DNA from: Alitta virens
Taxonomy: Eukaryota > Annelida > Polychaeta > Phyllodocida > Nereididae
Direction: 5' to 3'
NCBI GenBank assembly: GCA_932294295.1
Contig: OW028580.1
Location: forward strand, 32,124,136-32,188,135
DNA: 64,000 nt
Below are positions 24,040 to 36,300 of the stretch, piece after piece; the first letter of the stretch is position 1, and each line of letters begins with the position of its first letter. A program made the position numbers and the translations under genes. Below the pieces are notes generated by a model. It saw nothing but the letters and a program-made list of their open reading frames with translations, was not told where the DNA came from and ran no database searches.

Positions 24040-27000
24040 CTTTGTGACAACATAATATCTCATATCATTTATTACCAGCTATGCATCAGAAACAGCTCAT
24101 CTCAATTGGATCCCCATTCATAACATCCTTCAATCCTCATGTTTCAACACCTTCCAGGCCCAACCAACACTTATGCTTTCACCCAAACTGTGTAGGATTG
24201 CCCATGATATTGTCATCTCAACCTAACTGCAACAATCATAACCCAAGATAGCCAAACATGCCTGACTGACCTACTGAAAACCGACGAAGTGAATGACCAA
24301 CAACTGTTAAAGCCATCTGCATATTATACTACAGAGAGTTTTGCCACCTTAGCCAAATCCTTAGTCAATGATCATTTAACCATATTCAATACAAATGCAA
24401 GGAGCTTGCCAAAGAATAAGGATAATTACGAAATTTTATTTGAATACTTTAAGGATGAAGGTAAATTTCAGTTTGATGTTCTATGTTTTAGTGAAACCTG
24501 GCTTTGCCCTGAATTAGAAAATTTTGTTTTACTCAACTCATACAAACAAGTCTTTAAACATAAGCATCCCAATAAAGAGGGAGGTGGCTTGGCAATATAC
24601 ATTAGAAACCATCTCAATTTTCAGATCAGAAACGACATAACAGTTCCCACTAACTTACTAAGTATATTTGACTGTTTGTTTATTGACATAACTGTGGCTG
24701 AACATAAGTTTACAATAGGATTAATGTACAGGTCACCAAGCCATAACTCCATTGCTAAGGTGAATATTTTTTTACACCAAGCCCTTGAAACTCTAAATAA
24801 TGAACATAGGAAACTTATCCTGCTTGGAGACTTAAATATAAATTTACTAAATTTTGAAACTCACCAATCCACTAATGAATATCTAGACATCATGATTTCC
24901 AATAGCCTACTTCCGGTCATAACCCTCCCCACAAGAATCAGTTGTTCATCTGCCACCCTTATAGATCATATATTCACTAACATAGATAATATAATAGCTG
25001 GAACCATAATAACCGATATAACAGACCACTACTCTAATTTCTTATTTGTTTAACAACCCCAACAACGCCATCATGTTAATCCTTCCCACATTTCCTTCAG
25101 ACCTGTAACTGATAAAGCTATAGAAAACCTAAACATGTATCTTGAATCAGCTGATTAGAATGATATCTATATGACCCAGGATCCGACCCGGGCATACCAC
25201 ATATTCATTGAAAAATATAAATTCCTTATGGACCAAGCAATGCCCCTAAAATTGGTTCGATTCAGTAAGTACAAACATAGATCTCATCCATGGATAACCA
25301 AGGGCCTATTAGTGTCTTAAAAAAACAAAGATAAACTTTATAAGGGTTTCAAAAGATGTAAAAATACCACCACTGCTCAAGAACTAGACGCCAACTACAA
25401 GAAATATAGAAATATGTATAATAAACTAATTCGGGCTGCCAAGAAACAATACTGGAGTAATAATTTCATTCATAGTGTAAAGGATGCTAAAATGACTTGG
25501 AAACACATAAATGCCTTACTGAATCGAACCAATAACAAACATAACTTTCCTGGTTACTTTATGGAAGATAATCATAAATATAGTACTCCATCTGAAATAG
25601 CTGAAGCTTTCAATAAGTACTTCACAGGTATTGGCCCAAATCTTGCATCCTCAATGCTTACATTGACCCAAGCTCTGTATATCTGCCTAATCTGAACCTA
25701 CCTAACTCCTTTCATTTAACCCCCACTAGCCCAATAGAAATTCTAGCCATCATAAATAAATTAAAGCCAAAAACCAGCAAGGGAATGGATGGAATTAGCC
25801 CTAAACTTTTAAAATCAACATGTATCCCAATAGCTGATCATCTTTCCTATATAGCAAATCTCTCCTTCCGCACAGGTGTTTTTCCAAAAGATATGAAAAT
25901 TGCCAAAGTGTTACCAATATACAAAGCAAATAACAATATGAACTTTCAGAACTATAGACCTATATCTCTGCTCCCAGCATTCTCTAAAATTATTGAAAGA
26001 CTCCTGTATAACAGATTATATAAATATCTTAAGACCAACAACTTATTAACATCATATATGGATTTCAGAAAAACCTATCCACAGAATTAGCAATAGCAGA
26101 ACTTCAGAACAGATAATAGAAAGTTTATCAAATAAGAAATGGTGCCTTGGTGTTTTCCTGGACCTGTCGAAGGCCTTTGACACCCTGGATCATGGTATCT
26201 TACTGAATAAGCTTCTTCACAATGGTGTGAGGGGTGTGGCCTTCGACTGGTTCAGGAGCTACCTTACAGATAGGGAACAGTGTATAGAGTTTGGGTCAAC
26301 TATCTCCCCTTAACTGCCAATAGTATGTGGTGTGCCCCAGGGCTCGATCTTGGGTCCATTATTGTTTTTATTGTACATCAATGACATCATAAATAGCTGT
26401 AGCAACTCAAAACTCTTATTATTTGCAGATGACACCAATGTATTCTTAGAACACGACAATTATGATGAACTTATTAATGTAACCAAAACCGAACTAGACA
26501 ATATATCACATTGGTTACTCATGAATAAATTATCACTAAATGTCGGAAAAACTAAATTTATAATTTTTCGAACACCTCGTAAATTAATTCCCTCAATACC
26601 CACCATTACAATCAATAGTGAAAATATTGAAAAGGTAACTGAAATTAAATTTCTTGGTGTATACATAGACGAATTGATGAATTGGAAATTTCACATTATT
26701 TATAAAAGCAAGGTCATAGCAAAGAATTTGGCAGTGATTCATCGCATTAAAAACTTAGTCCCAATCCAGATACGTAAAACAATATACTATAGCTTAATTC
26801 ATCCTCACCTCAGCTATGGAGTCTTGGCTTGGGGCAACACCCGCTCCAAATAAATTAAACACCTAAAAACTCTTCAAAAAAGGTCAGTTAGATTTGTGAT
26901 TAGAGCAAGATATAATTCTCATAGCAAACACATTTTCCATTCTCTAGATATCCTCACAATAGATGATCTATTCAATATGCAATGCTGTAAACTTTTCCTA

Positions 27001-27655
27001 AGAAGCATGAACAATATCCTACCCCAATATTTCATAAATACCTTTAGAACAGTCAATGACAGACACAACTATGCTACTAGACAGCAAGACAACTTAAGAC
27101 CCCCAACAGCATTCCATAATATACAAAACCAACTACTTAGTGTTAAAGTTGCCAAAATCTTGAATCATTTGCCTCAGACAATAAGACAATATTCCGATAA
27201 CTCAATGAATACATTCTGCCACAAATTTCATAATTATTTAATCAATCAATATCCATTAATCTGTGAGATAAGAAATTGCTATATCTGCCAAATTTAAATC
27301 TCATCTCATTTCTATTGTCTTTCATTATTTTCCATTACCATTACATTCATATCATGTATTGCAACATCCTTTAACACAATATTGTAATTCAAGCCATTCA
27401 TATTATTATTACTTATAACTTTATTTTATTTGGCTTCATAATTATAATTAATTAAATTTTCTATTTAACATTTTTTTCCCGAGGTGGACACTGTCACAGC
27501 CTATGTAGGCTCTAGTGTTCTCCTGGTGGGTTTTTGACAATATGTTATTTAACTATGTATGTGTGTGTCAGTGTGGCCGTTTGCTTCTGTATGTTTGAAT
27601 TTTGTGTGTAGGAATTTGTAATTGTACCCATCAAATGAATAAATATCTATCTATA
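24040..27655 (+). mobile_element. decayed non-LTR retrotransposon (CR1/jockey-like), near full length
   Basis: An endonuclease domain opens at about 24360 (IFNTNARSLPKNKDNYEIL, LCFSETWLCPELENF, GLMYRSPSHNS, LLGDLNINLLNFETH, LIDHIFTN). A linker follows (FNKYFTGIGPNLASS), then the reverse transcriptase: NYRPISLLPAFSKIIERLLY, LDLSKAFDTLDH, GVPQGSILGPLLFLLYINDI, LLLFADDTNVF, and WLLMNKLSLNVGKTKFIIF with FLGVYIDELMNWKFH. The remainder to 27297 is the C-terminal region. In-frame stops occur at 25051, 25156, 25318 and 26851, and the frame shifts near 25.7 and 26.1 kb, so it is inactive. The 3' end has a short atctatctatata tail after aatgaataaa. Its 5' boundary is a guess. Confidence 0.85.
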
Positions 27656-30077
27656 TATGAACAATGAGTATCAATCAAATTGAGCTAATTTTTCTTAATC
27701 TAATGTTAGTTAGGAAAAATTTAATATTTGAGATATCTGAGCTGCATTTTATAAATAATGATAAATGTCACCTTTTTCATATATTTAATTTGATTGACAT
27801 AATGAGCCCATATGATGCAAAATTGTGCAATGTGCACATTTATTGATCCACATGTCAATAAACATTTCGAAACTGAAACTGAGAGTACACAAAATATTTT
27901 TTGATCAGTCAATGTAGCAGTGCATGCTGGAAAGCTCCTGGCTCTGCATTCAGAAACTCCACCACTACATATTAGAAGCTAGTTGTGCTAGCTGATGGCC
28001 CTCAAGTAGTCTGGTGACCTTCTTACTTCTTCAAACTTTATGACCACATGGTGAGTACTGATTCGTATGAATGATGAATGAATGCTATTCAGGTTTTACG
28101 AGCACTTTATTTTAACCTTCTTATTAATATTATTTAACCATTTATAGGTATTTTGGAGTAACCTAGCTGTTACCTGCTATTGAGATTTATATATGGAAGA
28201 CCCCGGATTGAGTAATGCCTAATATTTTTATGAATAATAACTATATTATCTATTATATCATTGTCCTATTAAGACTATTGACTCTTAGAATTATTAAAGT
28301 TTATTGTACGTATCATGGCTGGTTAAGTTATACTCCTACTTTATAATGTATTTTTGCTAATAATGTATATATTTATTATTAAGTTCTATCTAATAAATCT
28401 GAGAAAAACACCAAACTTTCGAGTTTTCATTAACCAACCAACCGGCAACATATATATTTATTTATATATAACAAGGAAGCTAGAGTAATTTAGGGTAAAA
28501 CCGACTCATAACAATTTAATTTTTATTTACATCTAGTATGACAGTCTCAAAATTGTAATAAAAGTGCAATTTTGGTGGTAAGGAATTCGTACATGATAAA
28601 TGTTGCTCAGCCTTCTTTCAGCGTTAGCCATGATTTAATTAACGAAGTAGATCATGTATTTTGGACATATTATAACTTCAAATGCATCTGATGACATGGT
28701 TATATTGAGAAAATGTGGTGTTGTGTATAGAATGCCAGCAGCACTAGGCCTACAATGTAAACACTTCACTTAGGCGTTTTAGGTGATCCCATGGTTGGAT
28801 CTTTGTCAAATTTGGTTCTAATGATCTAATGAAACCGCGCTATCCCCCTCCCTGCCTACGCTGCCTATGCTGCTTGACCCATATATTGATAGTTCTATAC
28901 TTAATAAAGGCCTAGGCCAAGGTATAAAAATACTGACTATATTTATAATGAGAATGACTGACCCCCAAAGCCATTTTTTACCAAAGAGTAGAAATAGTTA
29001 GAGGTGGCACTCAGGTATTTTTGTAAGCCATGTCAGGGTTGGTTTTGGGTGATAACAGGCGTAATTTGCAATATATTACATCACAATCAGAACAATCCAA
29101 GTGACGTCTTCTTGATTTTTGTTGTATTTCTGGTGCTAAATATAAATGTATAACACTTACCCAGAGCATCAAAAAAAATTCATCATGTGATTCCCTTATA
29201 AATCTATAAGATTAATTATTTGACTTTTACCAGTGTATTTATGTGAAGAAATCCTTTCATTGTTTTTATATCAACATTTTCACTGCGGGCTTGTCACATT
29301 ACAAAACACAACCCTTGCTTACATTGGATATCAATATCACTCTCCCCTCTGGGTATAATTACTCTGTGTTTTTTTACTTACTAGTTAGTCCGCCTCAATA
29401 GCTTTCGTATATTAGTAGTCATAGTAACTTATTTCTAATTTGTGTCACTTCATTGATATGCCATGTACTTAACATGTGCATGAATATATATATATATTTA
29501 TATGACAATGGCCCAAAAGGTTAGTCAATAGCCTATGATAGCAACATTGCACAATTCCAGACTGTGTGTGGAACAGATTGTTAGGGGAATTTTAGAAAGT
29601 CCATGAACTACACATTGTAACTTGCTTCCTGGTTTATTTGTAAGAATAGGTGCCTTCGAGCTATTTTACTGTAGATTTTATTGATATGGTTCAAATTATG
29701 TTAGAGTCTACAATTTCTAAAGTTATAGTAAGTGTTAAGAAAACATGATTAGAAACAGAATATTACTATTAGATACAGTATCATTGAGCAGTTGTTAACT
29801 ACAGTATTTTATGGACTAAAAGGTTCGTACACAAAAGATAATTATGCTGATTTAGAACAAGTATTTGGACAAATTATGTCATAGTTAAAAGTATTATACA
29901 AGGAGGAAGCCACAGTAGAAGGTTTTGCTATTGACGACCTGCAGACCATATTGTATACTTTGCGCACAGAGCAATGGCATGATTTTATATATTTTCTTCT
30001 TTTATGCATTTGAATTTGTTCTTAAAGTCTCTAAATGTTTATAATCTATTGTAATCAGTTGTATTTTGTATTTTGTT
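27656..30077. other. no gene seen
   Basis: About 2.4 kb of AT-rich DNA with no supported gene. The reading frames present are short and have no recognisable content. Confidence 0.35.
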
Positions 30078-30091
30078 ATACACCATGTCCC

Positions 30092-30258
30092 GGTAGCGCT
30101 CAGGGCTTCGAACCGCTGGGTCCCGGGTTCGATTCCTGGTCGAGCCTAAGTTGGATGGCTGTTTCATCCTTCATCTCATTGCCATGGTCTCTGCCTGTCC
30201 TAATTAGCCCAGCAGGTGCAGAAATACAGGACATAAAACCCTAATCACCCACCTACCC
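30092..30258 (+). mobile_element. tRNA-derived SINE (family A) with target-site duplication
   Basis: The head carries ggtagcgctcagggcttcga and a B box gggttcgattcctgg, the body holds ggatggctgtttcatccttc, and the tail is aggacataaaaccctaatca. It is flanked by a 14 bp direct repeat, atacaccatgtccc, at 30078-30091 and 30259-30272, which marks insertion by target-primed reverse transcription. Confidence 0.85.
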
Positions 30259-30272
30259 ATACACCATGTCCC

Positions 30273-30360
30273 AGATAGCATTTGACATCATATTGATGTC
30301 GGCTCGATGTGGGCAACGTCGTACCAACATCGAGCCGATGTAGCATTTTATCAGGGTGTA
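30273..30360. repeat. palindromic dispersed repeat
   Basis: The arms tgatgtcggctcgatgt and acatcgagccgatgt flank a short centre. It is related to the blocks at 16365-16455 and 37620-37680. The adjacent SINE inserted next to it. Confidence 0.5.
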
Positions 30361-30450
30361 TAATGTGTGTGAATAACTTTTTTCTTTAATGTAAGGATTA
30401 CTATCAGCAGCAGAAAAAAAAGTGCTTCTGACAATACTAGTAATGTAAAA

Positions 30451-30690
30451 TTGCCTAATAATTTTGATGAAGGTTATGATACTGTAATGTGCACTGCAAT
30501 GGTTAAGCAAACATTTCCATATTATCTGAGCAAAAATTCAAATGTACTCAGGTGTATGTTAGATGCAAGTAAAGCATTCGATCGTGATCGTTTTGGCAAA
30601 TTGTTTACGTTACTTATTAGTCATAAAATACCAGCTGCTGTAATCAGATTGTTACTTGATAACTACACCGGACAGTGTATTCATGGGTAG
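30451..30690 (+). mobile_element. LINE reverse transcriptase fragment
   Basis: The frame contains RCMLDASKAFDRDRFGKLFT and VIRLLLDNYTGQ, the palm motif A region of a LINE reverse transcriptase (LDxSKAFD). It stops at 30688-30690 and no catalytic FADD/YADD follows. The clade differs from the 24-27 kb LINE, which has LDLSKAFDTLDH. Confidence 0.7.
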
Positions 30691-30767
30691 ATGGATAGAC
30701 AGATAGATGGATAGACGAATAGACAGATAGATAGATCAATAGATTTATATGGAAAGTTAAGCTCTTA

Positions 30768-30945
30768 AGCCACTGTCACACGGGCCGGTTTTGCCGTAGT
30801 GAACCCGTAGTATTACGTAATAGTTATGTAACAGCTCTTTCCGCCGGTTTGGCGACCGGTTCTGGCAGCAAAAACGGGGGTTACCCGCCGGGTTACCCGC
30901 CGGCTGCCTCGGCGGGTGCCTCGGCGGGTTCTACGGGTGCCAGGA
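30768..30945 (+). mobile_element. left-end fragment of the PIF/Harbinger family
   Basis: Starts with agccactgtcacacgggccg right after TTA (30765-30767), like the element at 52818. It continues with gttttgccgtagtgaacccg and GC-rich cccgccgggttacccgcc repeats. No matching right end follows before the fold-back repeat at 30954, so it is a truncated or solo end. Confidence 0.7.
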
Positions 30946-30953
30946 GTATATTT

Positions 30954-32785
30954 TAAAAGGCTGCTGCTCCCCTAATATTAGTCTGATTTTCGTCAAATAA
31001 AACGGGATTGTAGTATAATTTTTCGGATTGAAAATAGACCAAATATTAAGCGAGATATTCGTCTGAGTAGGCGGTTGTCTGGTGGCGGCTGCTGCTCCAT
31101 TAATATTAATCCGATTTGCGTCAAATAAATATTGAATTATAGAAGAGTTCATACTTATTTCACACAGAATTTCAGATTGAAAATAGACCAAATAAAACGG
31201 GATTGTAGTATAATTTTTCGGATTGAAAATAGACCAAATATTAAGCGTGATATTCGTCTGAGAAGGCAGCATGGTGCTCTGTGTATGTTCATGACTTGAA
31301 TGGTGTGGTCAATATTTTTTTCCATTATATATACATTGTTTGGATGAGCTTTATTGCAATTATTTTCTACTCATTCTGCCAACTGGCCTATGGGAAGGAC
31401 TTTTCCTTTGGTTTTGTAAAGTCAATTAACCTATATATGTAATAGCAATCTGCCTTGACCGTTATGTCAATTGCTATTAACATTTTGAATAATACAAAGA
31501 ATGGGGTAAGTCATGCTTTTTCATCATTGATCACAAGCATTAATTGAAGTTCTGAATTTCAACTGATTCCTGTTTATTATGCATATTAAAGAGGGAGATT
31601 GTTTTGATCATGGATGGAACATGCAATATCAATGTTAATTCCAGTTGGATTATTTTCAGAAACAACAACGAAATATTGATAATTTATATAAACTAGAGTA
31701 TATCTATCTATAGATAGTTGTTATAGCTCCATAGACATCTTTATCAAGTCGGAATTTTATTGGCAACAAGCAAACAAACATTGTTTTATTTTCGTTTTTT
31801 ATTGATTACGAATTAATTAATTATTGATAGTAACATATTATTAGGTGAAGATCTTATAACTATCTGTCTATCTACATATCTATACTCTATGAGGTATTAC
31901 TAACTTTATTAACAAGAATATTCTTGTTTGTGCCTAGTATACTCCATTAATTTTCCCCACCTTAACTATTATATAAATTCTACACATTTCCCTGAATAAT
32001 TCAGTCTTTATTTGACGAAAATCGAATATGTAGATAGACAGATAGATTTATATGCTTATTATATAATATAGAATATCTAGCTTAATATTTGGTCCATATA
32101 AGTACATAAAAGATAGCAAATAAAATCACAGATCAAATCACAAATACTAATTACAATATCAATATTAGATTTAAATTTTACAAAAATATACACAAAAAGA
32201 TAAGAATGTTCACATGTATAAAAAAAATACCAATATACAAATATAATCATTGCCTGGTAATTACAATACAATACATTGTTTTTAATTAATGAAAGCAATT
32301 ACATCTTTTTGTAATTGTGAATGACAATCAAGACAATGTCATATTACTGTGTCATCTTTGAACAAACTATGAAATGACAGGTCAAAGAACCCCAATTTAG
32401 GCAATTAGGCAATTGACACATGTATTGAGCATTTGCTGTATTCTCTCCACCCATTCTTTATATCATTCAAAATGCTAATAGCAATTGACATAACAGTCAT
32501 GGCAGTTGGCAGAATGAGTAGAAATGAATTGCAATAAAGCTCATCCAAACAATGTATATATATCATGGTCAAAAATATTGACCACACCATTCAAGTCATG
32601 ACCATACACAGAGCACCTGGCCGCCGCCAGAGAACTGCATTCTCAGATGAATACCTCGCTTAATATTTGGTCTATTTTCAATCCGAAAACATGATGGAAT
32701 CAGTATGAACTATGCTACAATACAGTTTTAATTTGACGAAAATCGGACTAATATTAGGGGAGCAGCTGCCTTTTAAAGAAGGGCA
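30954..32785. repeat. 1.8 kb fold-back (inverted) repeat
   Basis: The left arm runs from aaaaggctgctgctccccta at 30954 to about 31510. The right arm, about 32440-32785, is its reverse complement in order: ctaatattaggggagcagct at the far end, then tttggtctattttcaatccg, then aaagctcatccaaacaatgt and atgctaatagcaattgacat. The left arm also holds an internal direct repeat (ttttcggattgaaaatagac at about 31020 and 31215). The loop, about 31510-32440, is AT-rich and has no gene. Confidence 0.7.
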
Positions 32786-33326
32786 CAGCCCTTCCTGCAT
32801 TGATACAGTCAGGGCGCGGACGTCTGCGAGAGCACCACTGTTTGCCTCCGCCAACCCAGCTACCTTCTCAGACGAAGATCGGGTAACTGCAGTCACCTGT
32901 GCAGGTTTGCCCCAGTTAATTAAATCAAGATTGTCTCCCAACATTGTCACTTAAAATCACCATTTTAAACTGTTTTAATCACACGTTAACAATTTTGTGA
33001 CTCTGTCAAAGACCTGTATGCATGCAGGGACCAGATACACCTGGCAAACCATATATGCCATTAAACAGCAGGTGTGTTAGCATACAAATTAAACCAGGAA
33101 GCATGAAACTGAAAGGGGGAACAAAATAAATTGTAACATATGGTTGTATACATATGTGGTTTTTCTTATCTAAGTTTTATGAGCACACTTTTAATTTAGT
33201 CTGTTTTAAAACTTCCCTTATATCTAAATTCCGTCGTCCTCATGTATGGATGCCAAATTTGAGTTCTCATTCCAGCTATAATAATACAGTGTGCTCATGT
33301 TCTAATATTTGATTTCAATTTTCAGG
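32786..33326. other. short GC-richer block, then intergenic DNA
   Basis: At 32790-32945 a GC-richer stretch is open on both strands. Neither reading is recognised. The remainder is the presumed upstream region of MS4A-like gene 2; a tttcag acceptor directly before its ATG implies a 5' UTR exon somewhere upstream. Confidence 0.3.
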
Positions 33327-36300
33327 ATGGCAGGCCAAGTCACCTACTTGCACCCAGTTTGTGAAAATGTTGCTGCACCTCAAATTACACAGACTTCACA
33401 GCAACCATATGTTGTGGTTGTTCCTATCAATTCAAAGGTACGTTAAATCTGAAAGTATCCTTAATGTAAAATTCGAAAAATTTGGAAATGTTGAAAATGA
33501 ATCCCCTTTAGAGACATCTGACGAGAAAATAAGGGTTAGTTAATGAAATGTATGGCTGACATAAGTTGCCTACAGTAAAGGCCATGAATAATGTTCGCTC
33601 AATTCTTTATCATACAAGTAAAGTAACAACTTACCCATAGAAACCCATCTTGGTATTACTTAACTTCGAGTGTCCTATCTTTCCAATAATAAAGTTTGGC
33701 CATCTTGTCACCATGGTCATTTATCATGGTCATAGTGGCTTTATTAGGGGCTGACAACTTTGTTGCGGTTATTACTACGACAACTTACAATGACAACTGC
33801 CTGATAACTCACTTATATCCCTGCTCAACATATTCATTTTGCTCAGAGGCTTTACTCATTCAAAACTGGTTATGCCAAGCATCCACTTGCAAAAATTAGT
33901 GCACTGGTCAATTTCATTAATTTGACACAACAGTAGCCATAAGCATCATCAAAGAATAATATTTCTTTGAGCTTTATATTTTTTTTCATGACCAAGGTAA
34001 GGTGTTTCTGTTTTTTTTTAAAAGATTGTAAAAATCGCCTGGTCAAATAAGATGCAATAAAGCATGACTGTCATTACACTTAAAAGGTTTGGTATCCGGC
34101 CCAGCCATAAGCATCATCAAAGAATAATATTTCTTTGAGCTTTATATTTTTTTTCATGACCAAGGTAAGGTGTTTCTGTTTTTTTTTAAAAGATTGTAAA
34201 AATCGCCTGGTCAAATAAGATGCAATAAAGCATGACTGTCATTACACTTAAAAGGTTTGGTATCCGGCCCAGTCAGTTTCTTGATAGCAAGATATCTAAA
34301 ACAGTGAACTCGAAGGTGATTTATTCATAGAAAAAGTCCAGGCAAATTCAGTTCAGAAAAGCCAAACATGGAAAAAATAACAAGCTTACCAGAAATATCA
34401 TGAATTACTTTTTGTATCAGAATCTCAATCCATTACATATCCTATAATTAGCAGAACTCATAGAGATATAGGTACTTACTAAGATAGGTTTTACAAATAA
34501 TCTTTTGAGCCTTGTGAAGATTGCCAGTGATATCACTGATGTTTGTGTACATTTAAACTGTGGCCAGATCACTGATCTTTACATCCTTGAAAATAGCTTA
34601 AATAACCTAACCATGACACATCTGTCTTCCTTGAATAAAATGAAGCAACTTTGAATTGAGGACCATATGTCAAAAGTGCCTGGTTTTATTGTACCAAGGT
34701 ATTCATTTAATCTTAACAGTTCCTCCCTCAAACATCAACGGACTAATCCATGTTAATCTGATTTTTTAATTAATCCTTGACGTCACCCATGCCCTCTAGC
34801 GAGTTTTGGTGGAACTAGGCAGCAATGGCTATCATGTATTATCCACAATGTGAATTCGAAAATGCTACAAAAATCAATCTAAATTGGAAGAAATCAAACA
34901 TACCTGATTTTGGACGATAGAAAGGAGGTATGTCTAAATCTAGGGCAGGTGTATTTCATGTGGCAAATGTTTATTAAAAGGCACAAGGTCCTAATTCCAT
35001 ATTTTGGTATGTATGCCTTTGTAACTCTGTCCTATAGAAAGGGCACTTGTAGCTACACTTATTATTATATCAATCTGCTATTTAACTGTATCTGTAGGCT
35101 GTCACTTCAAATAATAAACAATAGTGTAGGGGTTTTTGGTTATGAAATTGACAGCTTCTCTAATTGGCCTGGGTCCCATTCCAAGCACAGACAATTATTT
35201 GAGTTCAATCTCTGCAAGAACGTGTGTCTAGTATCCTATAGTTATTGTCTATGCTAGGGCAGGTAAAAGATCCTATCCATTGGCGAAGTGTGCAACATGG
35301 ACCCATGGAGTGCACACAAGCCTGCCCATCTCACTCTTGTAGAGGGCAACATGCCAGATATTATTCCAAAATTAGGCATACAAGATAAAGATTCAACCTA
35401 AAAGTATTGCCAAGGTAGCACATCACATAGGGAACAACATCATTCAAACATTCACCATCATCGGTCAATATGACTCAGATGTGTAGCCAATCTGGCATGT
35501 TATCTGGATCAATAAGTGTGTACATCCACCCAGCTCCATCTATACAAAAATGTGCCGACACCTGTCATACAATACCGCTAAGATATTCTCAGATATATAT
35601 AACATTTTTCTAAATTACCATTACTTTAGACAGAAATTTTGCCTAATTTTGCTGATACCCAATAATTATATCAAGTAACATTGTCATAGAAATTACCAGT
35701 CTGAGGAAACTGTAATGTAGTGGCTGTGTACATCAGTAAAATTCCATACATTGAATATTTCATGCTTTTGTTTATTTATAAAAATCATTGCATAACTTTA
35801 ATTCTTAAGACCTTGGAGAAAATAGAGAAGGAGGGGACACTTGGAATTTGCAACATGATCACGCCCTAATGAAAGTCTGTATTTCCTTAGATTTCACAGG
35901 TCTAAGGTGGAGTTTGACTTTGAAATCCTCATATTGAGCAACTAAGCACCAGGGCAATACAAATGTATTAATATCATTATTACACATATTACATGCTACA
36001 GTTAAGGCAGGTTTGACCGTATATTACAAATATTGTTTCAGATGCAGACCACCATGTTATATGCCAACTACAAAAGGAATGCAGCACGGGCAATCGGAGC
36101 ATTGCAGATTGTTATGGGATTATTGCTCATTGGCATAAATGTAGCTTTTATTCGGTACAGCATATACTGGATTATTGGCACAGGATGGTGGGGTAGTGTA
36201 TTGGTAAATATTGCTCATTACAATACACTGACATTAATTTTGACTAAGAAATTTTGATGATGTTAGAATGATAGCTGTGGATACTTCCCATGCAATCTCT

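Noticed and set aside
32678..32950. Open frames on both strands in a GC-richer block (minus strand starts MLGDNLDLINWGKPAQ)
   Set aside because: Looks protein-like on the minus strand, but I recognise no family, no splice partners are evident, and it adjoins a fold-back repeat; not called as a gene.
34910..35257. 115-codon frame in intron 1 of MS4A-like gene 2
   Set aside because: Starts at TTG, lies inside an intron, and has no recognisable domain; probably chance.
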